The notes beneath the pieces are model-generated. The model had not been told where the DNA came from and did not search any database. It saw nothing but the letters and a program-made list of their open reading frames with translations. The translations under genes and the position numbers were made by a program. A stretch of DNA of 64,000 nucleotides, taken from NCBI GenBank assembly GCA_013368325.1, contig JAACJK010000233.1, positions 124,001 to 188,000 on the forward strand, given 5' to 3'. Positions 12,273 to 23,393 of the stretch are shown here, in pieces (position 1 is the stretch's first letter; every line of letters starts with the position of its first letter). Source of the stretch: Ephemerocybe angulata (taxonomy: Eukaryota; Basidiomycota; Agaricomycetes; Agaricales; Psathyrellaceae).

Positions 12273-13090
12273 GGTGATTGGAAGATGAGGACACGATTAT
12301 GTTGTGCGTCGTTCTGGATAAGTCGAATGGGCGGACTTATAGCAGGGTCGCATCCTTCTATGGCGCTTAGCCGTGGAGCCGAAGCGATAAGTGCCAGATG
12401 ATGCGTCTTTGACCTCGGCTCGTCTGCTCGGGGACCGATAAGACTGTATAGAAAACTTGGCAATATCGGCTTGCAGAATTCCATGTAGAATACGCTGACC
12501 TACTTATTGTCCATGTGAGAGACAGTGCATAGGCCACCGCCGAGGTGAGAACCGACTGCACAAATAATTCGGGCAGTGACGCATGACATCTGTGAAATAT
12601 ACGTGACATACGGCTCCGCACCCAATTCATTTTGAGCGATCCCATTGTCGTGCGCCATTTAATTAAAGCTATTTCATGAATGCTCCATACCGGCGATTAC
12701 TACGCCACACCTCCAGATGCGTACTACGCCACACCTCCAGATGCGCGATGAATATTGCGCTACGTACCATATTCCGCACTGCAAAATGGAAAGGGAAATT
12801 CGAACTCGGAGCTCCTTCTCCCGCTATACACTGTAGCCACGCTTGGCCGATGCCGACCCGGACTGTATGGATTGCGCCTCTCAGCCTTTAGTGACGCGCT
12901 GGTTATTTTCCAGGACGAACTGAGCGGATTCAGATTGTGTGCGGCTCTGGGAGGATCAGAAAGGGGGTGCTTTATCGGAGTGAATTGGGTCGGAGAAGAG
13001 TCGTGAGTCGCAAGCTGCTGGCTCAGCTTTATGGCACGTCCCCTCCTCATGTTCCTCCCTTCATCATCCTTTCGACCATTATATACATCC
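11944..13090. repeat. Tandem duplication unit 1
   Basis: The small secreted gene plus about 0.8 kb upstream matches 13318-15140 in order and orientation. Matching blocks include GGCTCCGCAC, CATTGTCGTG, a TTGCGCTACRTACCATATTC block and GCGCCTCTCAGCCTTTA. The second unit is longer because of insertions. Confidence 0.7.
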
Positions 13091-13317
13091 AAAAATCATT
13101 ACCCTAAGAGTACATCACAGTGCAGAAATATCCCAGAATCAGAAGCACACGACAGGAGAGCCGAGGATCTGAGGTGCAAAAAACTCCGGGCCTCTGTGTG
13201 CTGGGAGTGTTGCAAGTATGTAACCACCTTGGAAGTGGTATCAGCGACACGCGTGCAGCACCGCAACTGACTGGCGGACTGACCATAGCTATAGAGAGTA
13301 CAAGAGCTTCTGCTATG
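12273..13317. other. Spacer of duplication unit 1
   Basis: Promoter side of the 84-aa gene and then non-coding DNA shared with unit 2. A 24-bp direct tandem repeat containing CGCCACACCTCCAGATGCG lies at about 12698-12745. No convincing gene. Confidence 0.5.
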
Positions 13318-13662
13318 CTATGCAGCAGCTCCTGGAGGCCGAATGCAGAACCTCTCAATACATCTCAGTACATTGCTCCCATACTTGTCGTCCGAAGCAG
13401 CTCGCGGTTCTCGCAGGAGGCAGTCGTTCACACAATCTATCCCATTATATGGAGGATATATAGAAATCAATCAGTATGGACACAAAGAGGTGGTGCTATT
13501 CGCGAATGACAGACCTTGAATTTTTTCGAGCTCAGTAGGTTGTTGTGGAGGGGTGGGGAGGGGATCGATTGGTGCACCTATGACGGGCCCGACGTGTCCT
13601 GGGAGCATGGTGCAGATGGCTTGAAGATATAACAGGGTGTAGAGGGATACGATAGACCGCAT
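13318..13662 (-). CDS. Cysteine-bearing small secreted protein, 88 aa (tandem copy 2)
   Basis: Exons 13662-13515 and 13436-13318, intron 13437-13514 (GTCTGT...GGATAG), phase 1, ending TAG; 88 aa. The signal peptide MRSIVSLYTLLYLQAICTML is followed by PVIGAPIDPLP, then the core C51-x3-C55, 19 residues, C75-x4-C80, ending in GAAA. It is the diverged tandem partner of the 84-aa protein at 11944-12272; cysteine spacing is conserved while the inter-cysteine residues are largely different, a pattern often seen in fast-evolving secreted peptides. A TATATATA run is about 100 nt upstream on the minus strand. Function unknown. Confidence 0.75.
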
Positions 13663-15130
13663 CTTGCCTTGGACTGGGAGGTTGAGGATAGAATGTTGTT
13701 CGAGTGCGTCGTTCTGGATGGGCTAATTAAGGATGAGTGGAATGCATGTCGGACTTGCTATATATATGAGACGTAGGGCTATGGCTATATTCGATATGTT
13801 CGAGATGCCAACATGGGACAGTCCGACCAAACGTGCGGCTTGAACTTGAATTTCGGCTCGGGAGCGATGGGCTGTGGAGCCGAAGCGATTAGCGCCCTGT
13901 GACACGCTTGTGACCTCGCCTGTTTTAGTGTAATCGGGCCGAAAGGAATGTATGTAAGTATGTATGTCTCTGTACTAGAACTTGGTGTGTTTATTCGCCT
14001 GCTGACCTTGACAGTGCCGCTAACGTTTCGGCTGAGGTACGTTGTGAGACGTCACTGGTACCACCTGGTCCAGACATTCTTACCCGATTTGGGCGGTGTG
14101 GGTTTCTCAGCCTGTGGTGACCACAACGGGATTGTTAAAACATTGGTGAGATATCGAGTCGAAGGGCTATGTTATAATTTCACGCAAGAAACACACTGAG
14201 ATATATAACGGGCTATCTTGGAACATTCAAGTATATATTTCGCGGGGCACGTAGCGTTTACACCCACCCACCTGTGAAAAAGATGTCAAGTTCGGAGGTC
14301 GTCGCTTGCGAACAAATATGTCTACTCCTCGGCCCACCGCCCCATCATTTATTTCATTTCAAGTGACCATGAGAGAGACGAGTTTTTTCCGAACTGGGAG
14401 GCGACTGCACGAGTAAGTAACTCGCGCTCAGTGGCGCATGGCATGGCATTTGTGAATACGGCTCCGCACTCAAGCGAGAGCATTGTCGTGTGCCATTGAA
14501 TAGGCCGTTAATTGCTAAAGTTCTACTCTACAAATCTATCTACTTATATACTGCTCTAGACGAGCTATGGTATGATACTATATACTTAGTTCTTTCAGGA
14601 GTCGAGGAAAGCGCTCTCTAGAAATGCACAGCCAGTCAATAGATAAGATAAGATTAGACAATCCTTCACATCCATCATCCCATCATAAATATTCGCTGGC
14701 GCCTTGGATTTCTCCATGCCAGCTTTTCTCCTTCCTCGACGACAACCAAGATGCCATGCGCGGACATACGCCGCATCCCTAGATACGACACGAGACTTGC
14801 GCTACATACCATATTCGACACGGAATGGAAAGGGCACTTCGAACTCGGACACCGGCATCCGTGCTCCTTCCCCCGCCTTGCACCGCTGCCACGGTGACGA
14901 CGCTCGACCGACGCGCCGACTCCCTCCCTATCGATCGCGCCTCTCAGCCTTTACTTACGTGCTGGTGCCCGAACCTCTCTAGGATGGAACGAGCGGACGG
15001 AGATCTTGTGTGGCTTTGGAAGGATCGAAAGGAAGGGAGGGTACTTTATCGGAGTGGGTTGGGTCGTAGAAGAGTTTGCAGCAGGAGCAAATTAACGAGG
15101 TGAGTCGCGAGCTGCTGGCTCAGTATTATG
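13663..15130. other. Spacer of duplication unit 2
   Basis: Promoter of the 88-aa gene, then duplicated non-coding sequence. No gene supported. Confidence 0.5.
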
Positions 15131-16662
15131 GGACGTCCACTCTCCACGTCATTCCCTCCATCATCCCTTCGAAGTCCCCTCCCCCATCAGGAACTTGGAG
15201 AGAGTCATACACGAATGCTAGGCGACTCCAATTTGGGTGCGGTGCCAGGTGCATGATGCCTCAGTTCAGCTCGATATATCTTTTACCGACCTTGGGATGC
15301 CTGATCGATACCTCGCCTCCACCCTCTCTATCTGAGATCGTCCGCGAAGCACGTACGTCACTTCTTGAGTACGCACGCTCGTCTGGAGGTCGCCCCGCCG
15401 CCGCATCCGTGAAATCGCTCGAGGTTGAGGACGTCGCATGCTTTCTACTGGGTTTGGAAACCTTGAGCCTCGTTCATCCCGTGTCCCTCCCCCGGTTCCA
15501 TAAACCCGGACGTCCCTCTCCCCTCATCGGACCCCGTATCCCGATCGGCCGTCTTCTGCCTGCCGACTAACTGGAACACCCTCGCCCACATCCTCCTCAC
15601 GCAATTCGTATTCGCTACAGCCCCGCCCTCCACACCTATCTGGCAACACCCCTCCCCTCCACGATTCCTTCGCCTCCGACCCGTCGTTCGAGGGTACTTA
15701 CCTCTCCCCGCTCAACTCCGCAGCCTAAACTCAGCGTTTCGTCGCTGCCGCATACTCGATGCTCGACGCTCGACTACTCGGGTACGACTCGTCCTCGCGT
15801 TCACAGCGTATCATCTCCGAGTCCGAGCTGAATTATACCATCCGGTGTGGCGCGTGCCCCTCCTTGCCTGTATCCTGATCGTGCGATCGATGGAAGTGAA
15901 TGTTGAAGGTTAGAGAGTGGAGGATTCAAGCGATTCGAGTGCGACTCGTCTATGCCTCTTCTTCAGCCATACATGGTTTGTATGGGCGAGTCCTCTCTGG
16001 TCTTGGGGTGAGAAGATATCAGGCCGTGTGTCGTCTGTCGTCCGCCCTCGGACTGAGTCGATCCTTCGATCTACGATGTGTTCATCGACGACGACGGCTC
16101 GGAGGATCTAGTCGCGGATCGGACTTGAAGTGCTCATTCAAGTTATGTCGAAGGTGTGTTGGGACTCTCGGGGATTGGATTGGATGCTAACTATGGTTAG
16201 ACGTGTACTTCTGTGCGTTGGATATTATTGTGGGGTGCGATGTGTGTTCCAAGTTCTGAGTAGGGTTACTAGAAGCTATGATGGCGGCGGGACTGAAAAT
16301 GGGATACTTCGAGGTACATACGGTGGGGACGACGCCTTGTGGTAGATGGCGTCTAGATAGTATAGTCTGTGCGGGGGGAGTCCCTGGTGGATGTTTTGAA
16401 TCGTTCTTGGCCCATACGAGGTGGGCTTGGCGTGGGCGTGCACGGTGCGATAAGCTTCCCGTGCGAGGTGGTGTGCTCCCCGAAGACCATCGAAGCGGGA
16501 ACCTTCATCAGTGACCGGTTCTGCCAACTGCTTCCTTCACTCTTGGGAGGCTTCGATCACGTTTCGCTCGATGGCTGGTATCAAGGTCGTATCAGGTCGA
16601 AGGAGGATTGGACTTCTCTGATTGAAGGTGAAGACAATACTGAATATTCGTTTGAAATCTGA
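15131..16662 (+). pseudogene. Possible degraded coding region, unidentified
   Basis: Several consecutive stretches have coding-like composition on the plus strand but lie in different frames: about 15240-15570, 15660-15912 (an Arg/Leu-rich stretch with no stop) and 16369-16662 (ending ...DNTEYSFEI at a TGA). No splice model I tried joins them in one frame. They may be remnants of one gene broken by frameshifts, or an intron-rich gene that I failed to resolve. No domain is recognised. Treat it as a region to re-annotate rather than a gene call. Confidence 0.25.
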
Positions 16663-16986
16663 TGGATAACAATGAATTCATATTTGATGCATCCTCGTCC
16701 TGGTATTGTTACAACACCTTCACGCCCTCCCCTGTAGCACTGTACTTGCACTGTACATACATATATGAGCGCCACAAGTGCGTCAGGTGGGACTATCGCT
16801 GGGATATTCGTGTGTAATGGAAGGCTTCTAATGTGAATGTATCGGATTCCTTTGATTTCTATTCGTGCCCTTCGAGAGATCCGGATACAGGTCCGAGGAT
16901 CGTCCGAGTCTTGAGCTAGATAGGATATAGTCCATGCCAAAGGTAGGGTACGTCAATACATTCCTCTGTCAACCACCAACTGTGAT

Positions 16987-18012
16987 ATGAAGTTGCATTT
17001 TTTCCTGACAATTGCCGTTTTAGCTCAGCTGGCTTCTGGCCATTGTGCGCCGTCCACTTACTCATGTGGTTAACCTCTAACCAATCCACCCTCCCCATCC
17101 CCCGCAGACATATTCACCGACCTCCTTATTGGTAATCGTAAACAATTCACGTCCCACAAGGACCCCGTACGCTGGGCCCGGGACGTTTTGCCGCTCAAAG
17201 ACGTGAAGTCGAAAGATGTAACCTGCAACGTTCTTCCCCGGGGACTCAAGGCCAATGGGACTGCCACAGTGAAGGCCGGCGACGGCGTTGGCTTTCAGGT
17301 CATACAGAGCGAGGACGAGAGGTATGTGGGGTATTGGTATATTGTCCATCCTGGACCCGCGTCATTCTATCTTGGCCGTGTGCCTTTCGGGGAGACGGCG
17401 GAGTCGTGGGACGGGTCTGGTACAAGCTGGTTCAAGGTAAGTACTACACTTGTTTCTGTTAATTGGTGTTAGGTCAGATATTGTTTCTTACCAGATTGAC
17501 GAATTTTCTGTTGATGGAACGAGTTGGTCCTTTGCGGCCTACGACTCTTGGTACCCGTGGGGTAAAAGCGAGTTGTTCACAACGATCCCTGCAGATACCC
17601 CATCTGGAGAGGTACATACCTTTTACTTGCAGTCTCTTCCCGCATCATACTGAGATGTGCGATATCAGTACCTCCTCAGAATTGAACATATAGCCCTACA
17701 CGATATCGATGTCGTACCGGAGCTCTACGTGTCGTGCGCTCAGATCAAGATCGTCGATGGCAGCTCGGGAAGCCCGCCCAACTTGGTGTCTATCCCGGGA
17801 TACATAGCTCCTAATGGTATACATCTTCATCTTATCTCATATTAGCTCGTTGTATTCTGATATCGTATAACAGATCCAGGGCTCATAGCGGATATACATG
17901 ACCCGGACATGAAGTCATACACGGTAAGAGGAAACGAATATCCATTGGGCTGTGTGAGATGACTGATTCGATTCTGTAGGCTCCAGGTCCACCAGTTTGG
18001 AGGGGAGACTAG
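16987..18012 (+). CDS. AA9 lytic polysaccharide monooxygenase, 252 aa
   Basis: Six exons in frame: 16987-17068, 17108-17436, 17495-17611, 17669-17816, 17874-17923 and 17980-18012, ending TAG. AA9 enzymes are secreted copper monooxygenases that cleave cellulose or related glucans oxidatively. Signal peptide residues 1-18 are followed by H19, the expected N-terminal copper-binding histidine. The second histidine is H108 in VHPGP, and the axial tyrosine is Y196 in PELYVSCAQIKI. Other AA9 hallmarks: the GTATVKAGD segment, SGTSWFKI, RIEHIALH and the C-terminal GPPVWRG. No cellulose-binding module follows, so this is a single-domain enzyme. Oddities: the first intron is only 39 nt, the usual second-sphere Gln two residues before the Tyr is Glu (E194), and the loop after the N-terminus is short. 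The promoter side shows no strong TATA box. Confidence 0.88.
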
Positions 18013-19100
18013 GCTAGAACATAGCCACGCCCACTGAAGCTACGTATAGCATATTGATCCCCCTTTCTCGTACAGCCCTCCCCCCAGTGTGGTGGTCTGC
18101 GTAGGGATTAACATGTACTACCGTAAAAGCACTTTGGTGCAAGGACTCTCGTTCAACAAAGGACAGTCATGCGTGGAAAGACCCCGCGACAGTTCTGCGA
18201 TATCGATGATGCCGCCGTCATGCCCAATTTTAGAGCATACAACATTCAGGCTGGACTGTATGTAAAGAGCGTTTCCTCACGACAGTGATTGCGCACTGGG
18301 AGCGATCATGTACCCCATCAATATGGATCCCCTTTGCGTTGGGCACGCAATGGGCGCAGTTAAGCGCTCTAGTTCCGCCAAATGCAACCATCTTGAGGCG
18401 ACAGGGGACCGCTCCAATGCGTTTTGGATTACTAGTAGGGTTTCTGTGCTTCATCCATATGATGATTGTTGCTCACTTTCGAGCTTCTCAAAACTAGGTT
18501 GCGCCTGGCATCGTGCTTTAGGCTGAGCACCTCCACCAAGTCGTGTGTTAACAATGGCGTTTCTAACAGCCTTTACGGGCGGACATCGCCGCGCAGGGGA
18601 CTGATCTGGTAGATGCCTACGAAACGAAAGTGGGGATACTTTGTGGAAAAGATAGCTTATGCCGGCTCCTTTCCACCCGTAGAGTGTTCGATATTGAAGT
18701 TGAGTCGTCGCCGTGTCTACAATATACTGATACCTACCTACCGGATGTCGCAGACTTTTCCATAAGTGGGCCTATAACCGTCAATCCGTGATGACGACCG
18801 GTGGATTGAGTGCAGCTCTACCTGGACGGCTCCAGTGCGGAGACTCTCTAGCCATTCCTTCATCGTCTATGGGTATGGATTACTGTGATTCAAAGGGGAA
18901 AGAGCGTATTGGTTTGCAACTCGCAATGTATGTTCTTGCAGTTCTTCCCTTGCTCGATATTTTCAATATCACTGGATAAAAAAAGAGTCAATACGACGAC
19001 TGTACCTCCAAGCAATACTATCCATACTCCAGGGATAAAGTGTCTCGGGATAGTGGGTACTTGAGCTGTACTTGTAGTGGTAACCATTGGAGTGGAATTC
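18013..19100. other. Intergenic, no gene seen
   Basis: Short overlapping open frames only. The right end is the promoter of the 19.3-kb secreted gene. Confidence 0.5.
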
Positions 19101-19200
19101 GGTTCTCTTACTTCCGGTTAGAGTCCCATGACTTTGCGCTACTTGCAACATACCGGTACCCGCAGCTCAGCACAAAGGGGCGCTTCTGACAGTATATAAA
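19101..19200 (+). promoter_or_regulatory. Promoter of the second paralogous secreted protein gene
   Basis: TATATAAA at 19193-19200, 73 nt before the ATG. GGTTCT..ACTTCCGGTT and CAACATACCGGTACCCGCAGC match the promoter at 10475-10573. Confidence 0.6.
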
Positions 19201-19273
19201 CGACTTCCGTGCTGAGACCATCACTCAGAACACAACCCACATTTTCTTTTACTCGCCTTCTCTACCACTGAAC

Positions 19274-20132
19274 ATGATTTCTAAACTTCTTCTTATCACT
19301 GGGCTCACCGCCCACCTCGTCGCCGCCGACCGCCTCAGCACCTGGCTCAGCGACATGTGCACCAACGCAAACATGGGAACGACCGACCCCCTCCCCCTCG
19401 GTCGGTGCATCGAGTTCGGTCAGGCACAGAGCTACATCCTCAAGAAAGACCCCGGAAACGTCTACAATCTCTTCCAAGGCGGTGGATGTAGTCAGTATGT
19501 CGGCCAGGTCTCGCTCAGCGGCAGATGCCTCGCGGTCGGCGACCGCGCTACTGGGATTATGAATATCGGGCCTCAGAATGCTAAGCGCCAGATCCGGTGT
19601 GTATCACAGGCTCCTGAGCTGCGACTATATCTGACTCACACACCTTGATTGCAGAGGCGCGAACCCTTTGGGTAAGCGACAGAAACGCAAGAGGAACGAA
19701 CCGGCCCTCGAGAAGCGCGTTGAAGGCGACACCTATCAATGCCCCAACATCCCGAGCGGAGCGGACTATTTCTTCGTTGTCCAGAGGTCCAGCGCTGTGC
19801 ACGGTGATACGTTCGCCGACGAGGACAGTCATGTTCGAAACGACTTCGTCAGCGCGTTCAACGCCGCATACCAGAATCCGAGCGGCCAGAACCGGGTCTC
19901 CAGTTATACTCCGCTTGGTGGAGAAGTTGAGGATGTGCAAATGACACTCACGATGAATCAGGGCGTTATCCACGACATCTCCCCGGTTGACATCGAGAAT
20001 CTTACCAACAGCCTCTTCGACTTCCGTGACAGGCAGGGCGACCCGCTCAACTTCCTCGTCTCTATTTACACTGGCCGCATTGACCATCCTGGTGCTGGAC
20101 CCATTGCCGAGTTTCACTGGAACGGGGACTAA
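19274..20132 (+). CDS. Secreted protein with Kex2-like site, 266 aa (paralogue B)
   Basis: Exons 19274-19596 and 19655-20132, intron GTGTGT...TTGCAG in the same position and phase as in 10657-11521. Signal peptide MISKLLLITGLTAHLVAA. The first domain is almost identical to paralogue A through NIGPQNAKR. The linker is more basic (KRQKRKR) and ends in LEKR before VEGDTYQC, a classic kexin recognition context. The second domain is conserved to the final EFHWNGD. Conservation is highest in the two domains and lowest in the linker, consistent with a precursor cut into two chains. The family is unrecognised; the two genes lie 8.6 kb apart, same strand, flanking the other secreted genes. Confidence 0.85.
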
Positions 20133-20684
20133 CAGTCTGCGTCCACCGACCCATACTTAACCACCAGTTCAAAGGCAATGCCACTTGTAATCCTCCCTGT
20201 ACTATCATTGAAATGCCTAACAGATGTTAATTGCGCCTCAGAGATTTGCAGTCCTGTAAACACAAGTATTGAATGATACTGTGTTGTGGGCACCGTCTTT
20301 TATGTGACAGACGAGATGAGATGTCATGCAATTCAAGGTGGTGGATAGAATCACGAAACCCCGGATGCGATACTGTCCTTACGCTTTACAGCAGACCACA
20401 TTGAACTTGAATTTACACACGAATAACTGCGCAGGCACGTAACCATTGGCTTGAATATACAGTTTCGACCCCTCCCATTGAAACCCCCCACTCACAGTGG
20501 TGTGCTCGGCCCCGACACGCTAATATTTCTATATAGGCAACGAATAGACAGATCTATGTTTCTATTTCGCCATTTTAATACCGTTTTTGCAATATTGCCG
20601 CTCCTGTGCGCTAGAACTCTCCTCAAACACGCGTAAAACAGGAGCACACTACACAGCAGACTAATGCTAATGAAAATATCACAG
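20133..20684. other. Intergenic between convergent genes
   Basis: 3' flank of the secreted-protein gene and of the minus-strand membrane-protein gene. No coding signal. Confidence 0.5.
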
Positions 20685-22487
20685 TTATGCGAAACTATCT
20701 GGAACAATTGACATTGGAGACACGTCTTCAACCACCTCCGACACCCTTCTATCTTCCAACTCTATGTCCAAGCTGTCTCGGGCACGAATTGGCCACTCAT
20801 CTTCCGTAAGGGCTCTTCCTCCTGATTCCCGGTTGTCCTCATCCCCGTCGACATCGTCAAACTCATCCCGGTTCTCGTCAACATCAAAGATAAGGTCGGA
20901 TATCGTGCTTTTTAATGAAGGGTCATCTATTCTTCTCAAACTGAGAATCAATGTGGTGCACAGCAGCGGAGAAAGGTCGTCCCTCAGCCTAACGAGTTGG
21001 TCACAAATTTGCATTCATGTTTTTGGAGAAATGTTGCTCACATTTTGGATGATACCGAAATCCAGTTGAGGATGTTGTACATCTTGCCATTTTTGGCTGT
21101 CCACATAGCTATCTGTATGAATACATACTCGGTCATACCCAGCGCTGATAGAGGTCGTCAGTGGATTGATAAATTAACGATCACCAGACCACTCGCCAAA
21201 TTCAGAGAGATAGAACGCTCCTCCGAGCCAACGAATGGTATGGATCAAAGAACCCTTGTGCCCCTTGTACTGCCTGGTCACGACATATACTGCCAGAACT
21301 GTCGTGCCTGGCCTGTGTTAGCCAGGGAACTCAATTGAGCCTCTAGCGGTAGAACTCACAGATGCGCCAAATGAGCATGATCATGCGATCCGTCCCAAAT
21401 CTCCACTGCAATTCCAAGCTCAGAACGCCGGTTCCCTGGGAGATAATTTTTTTATAAACGCCATAGGGCTGTCCTGAGAGGGACATCCCCCAGTCCACTG
21501 CGGTATTGCCGTATAAGTATGACTGCAGTTTCATCCCACGCGATGTCCGAAAAACTAAACTCACCCTCCTTTAAATTTCGAATGCCCATTGCGCCGGCTA
21601 ATGTCAAGGTATAGAGCTATAGATTGGCGTGTCAACACAGGGTTATTACAGGAAATTTGAGAACTGTGCAGACCAAAAACATGCAACCGAGTTGCAACAA
21701 AGTTCGGCGTTCTCTGCCCATCAAAGCGTACAAGCAAAGAAGCATGGTGACTGAATCCATTAGCCTCGCTGTCGATGAGCCATAAATAGTCTCTTACAAT
21801 CCATAGACAAGTATGTCAAAAGTGCGGTAGCTATCAGCCTGTGAGAACAGAAAGGACCTAAATGGCTGGGGTTGCGTACTCCATTGAAGGTGCCAAATTG
21901 GCAAACAAGCCTGTGGTCATATCAGCTTTCAACTCCTGCTGTCGTGCGCCGCCTACCCTAGACCAATTTTCCCCAGTTTCGTCTGTGGTACGGAAATTCT
22001 CTGATAGAAATACGAAATGTGTGAGACTCTGATTAGACTGAGCAGAGTGTCACGTCTCACCGATAAAGTGACAAACGGCACGAAGGACAGGGCCGTAACG
22101 TGTTAGTAAGTAGAGGATCTTGCCTATGGTTACCTTTTTAGTCCATATACATCGAACCTTCCAGGCCTTATCATTGAGAAGGCGACTTATAATGAAATAT
22201 ATGCTGACTTACCTCCCGGTTTAGCATTAAGCAGCAATGATATATCTGCACAGGGTCAGTATTTCCGTATTTAATGACTGCCTGAGTATACGAACATAAC
22301 CGACATCGCATGCCACTGCAGATGATGCCAATTAATGTTAAAGCAGAATAGACCCCTGCTCCACAACCCACCTACCACATACTAAATGAGTCGTCAGATC
22401 ACCTCGAAGTACTTATACTGGGGAAGAAGAATGACTCACACTTTGGATCGGGGTACTCACGAGAACCGGCCCAGGCCGTTTCACCAT
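20685..22487 (-). CDS. DUF6533-type multi-pass membrane protein
   Basis: Start ATG at 22487, 27-nt first exon (to 22461), preceded by TATAAAG about 70 nt upstream. A 33-nt exon 22245-22213 encodes IYHCCLMLNRE, the counterpart of exon 4 of the 6774 gene. The next exon (near 22170-22070) gives TIGKILYLLTRYGPV, the DUF6533 core. Later exons encode FGTDRMIMLIWRI (near 21390), then TTVLAVYVVTRQYKG and SLIHTIRWLGGAFYL (21290-21190), and a last exon up to 20685 with PLLCTTLILSLRRID and a long acidic tail (DVDENRDEFDDVDGDEDN). Internal exon borders are only partly resolved; one intermediate segment could not be joined in frame with confidence, so decay cannot be excluded. It is similar to the gene near 29.7-30.5 kb. 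Function unknown; membrane protein. Confidence 0.65.
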
Positions 22488-23393
22488 TGTGTCGGACAGT
22501 AAATGCAAGAATCAAGTGTGCCTTCTCGCCTAGTAAGAAGCCTCAGTACTTTATAGCCTGGAATGTAGGGGGGTGTGACATCGTATGCATCTATGATGCA
22601 CTTCTGCCATGGAGAAGCGATACCTGTGCGCTTGCAATGGACTTCTATGCCAGACACCATCGGGCCAAATTCTGCTTCTATCTTAGAATCAGTGTTGTTT
22701 TTTACTTCTTATTTGATTCCGGGTTCTAGAAGTAGATGTTGTATCTGTTTCCTTCCCAGGCGATCCCTGCCTCTGATGACTCCACGTGCTGTGGTGTCCG
22801 TTGCAGCTGCATACCGGAAGTATTACCTGTGCATTCTTTTATCCTCAGTGCTCACTTGATGAACCCCTAGCGATACGAGTGCCTCATGAGGAGACTGACG
22901 ACCTGGTCGTATCGGTAGACCGTAGCGAGCACCGTTCTCCTGCGTCCCCATCCGCCTCCCGTCTCTATACTCGCTTATTACGTTCAGGCCACCGTCGCTT
23001 CTTGAGCTCTTGCGTTACGCACCGCGTGCATGCTTCGAGATTTTGAGATATATTAGGGTCAAAGTGTAAGGATGCCGAGACGCATGAGGACTCCTAATCA
23101 ACCCCGTGGTTACGTTTCGAAAGGATGAGCACAGTCTACCGCGCTGATTAGACTCACCAGCAGCACCAGTCTCATCATTATATAAATGCCGCCTCTGCGA
23201 CTTGGTATACGAAGTTCATCATCGCTTGAAGAGAACTTATACGGCACGGCGGCTCACAACAGGATGTATATACATAAGAGACTACGGCCAGACTTGAAAC
23301 CAGGGAACGAAGTGATCAGAGCTAATTAAAGAGGCGGAACCGTTACATAGTCACACACTGTGATCACATCAATCCCATCTTTAGTCGAATCCT
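22488..23393. other. Intergenic, promoter of the preceding minus-strand gene
   Basis: The first part contains the TATA box (GCTATAAAGTAC on the minus strand, about 22545-22560). The rest shows no supported gene. Confidence 0.5.

Larger units (their letters stand above)
13318..15140. repeat. Tandem duplication unit 2
   Basis: Second copy of the unit at 11944-13090, longer through inserted DNA around 13900-14350. Confidence 0.65.

Noticed and set aside
12698..12745. Two-copy direct repeat considered as a CRISPR-like or regulatory array
   Set aside because: Only two adjacent copies without spacers, in a eukaryotic sequence; a simple tandem duplication.
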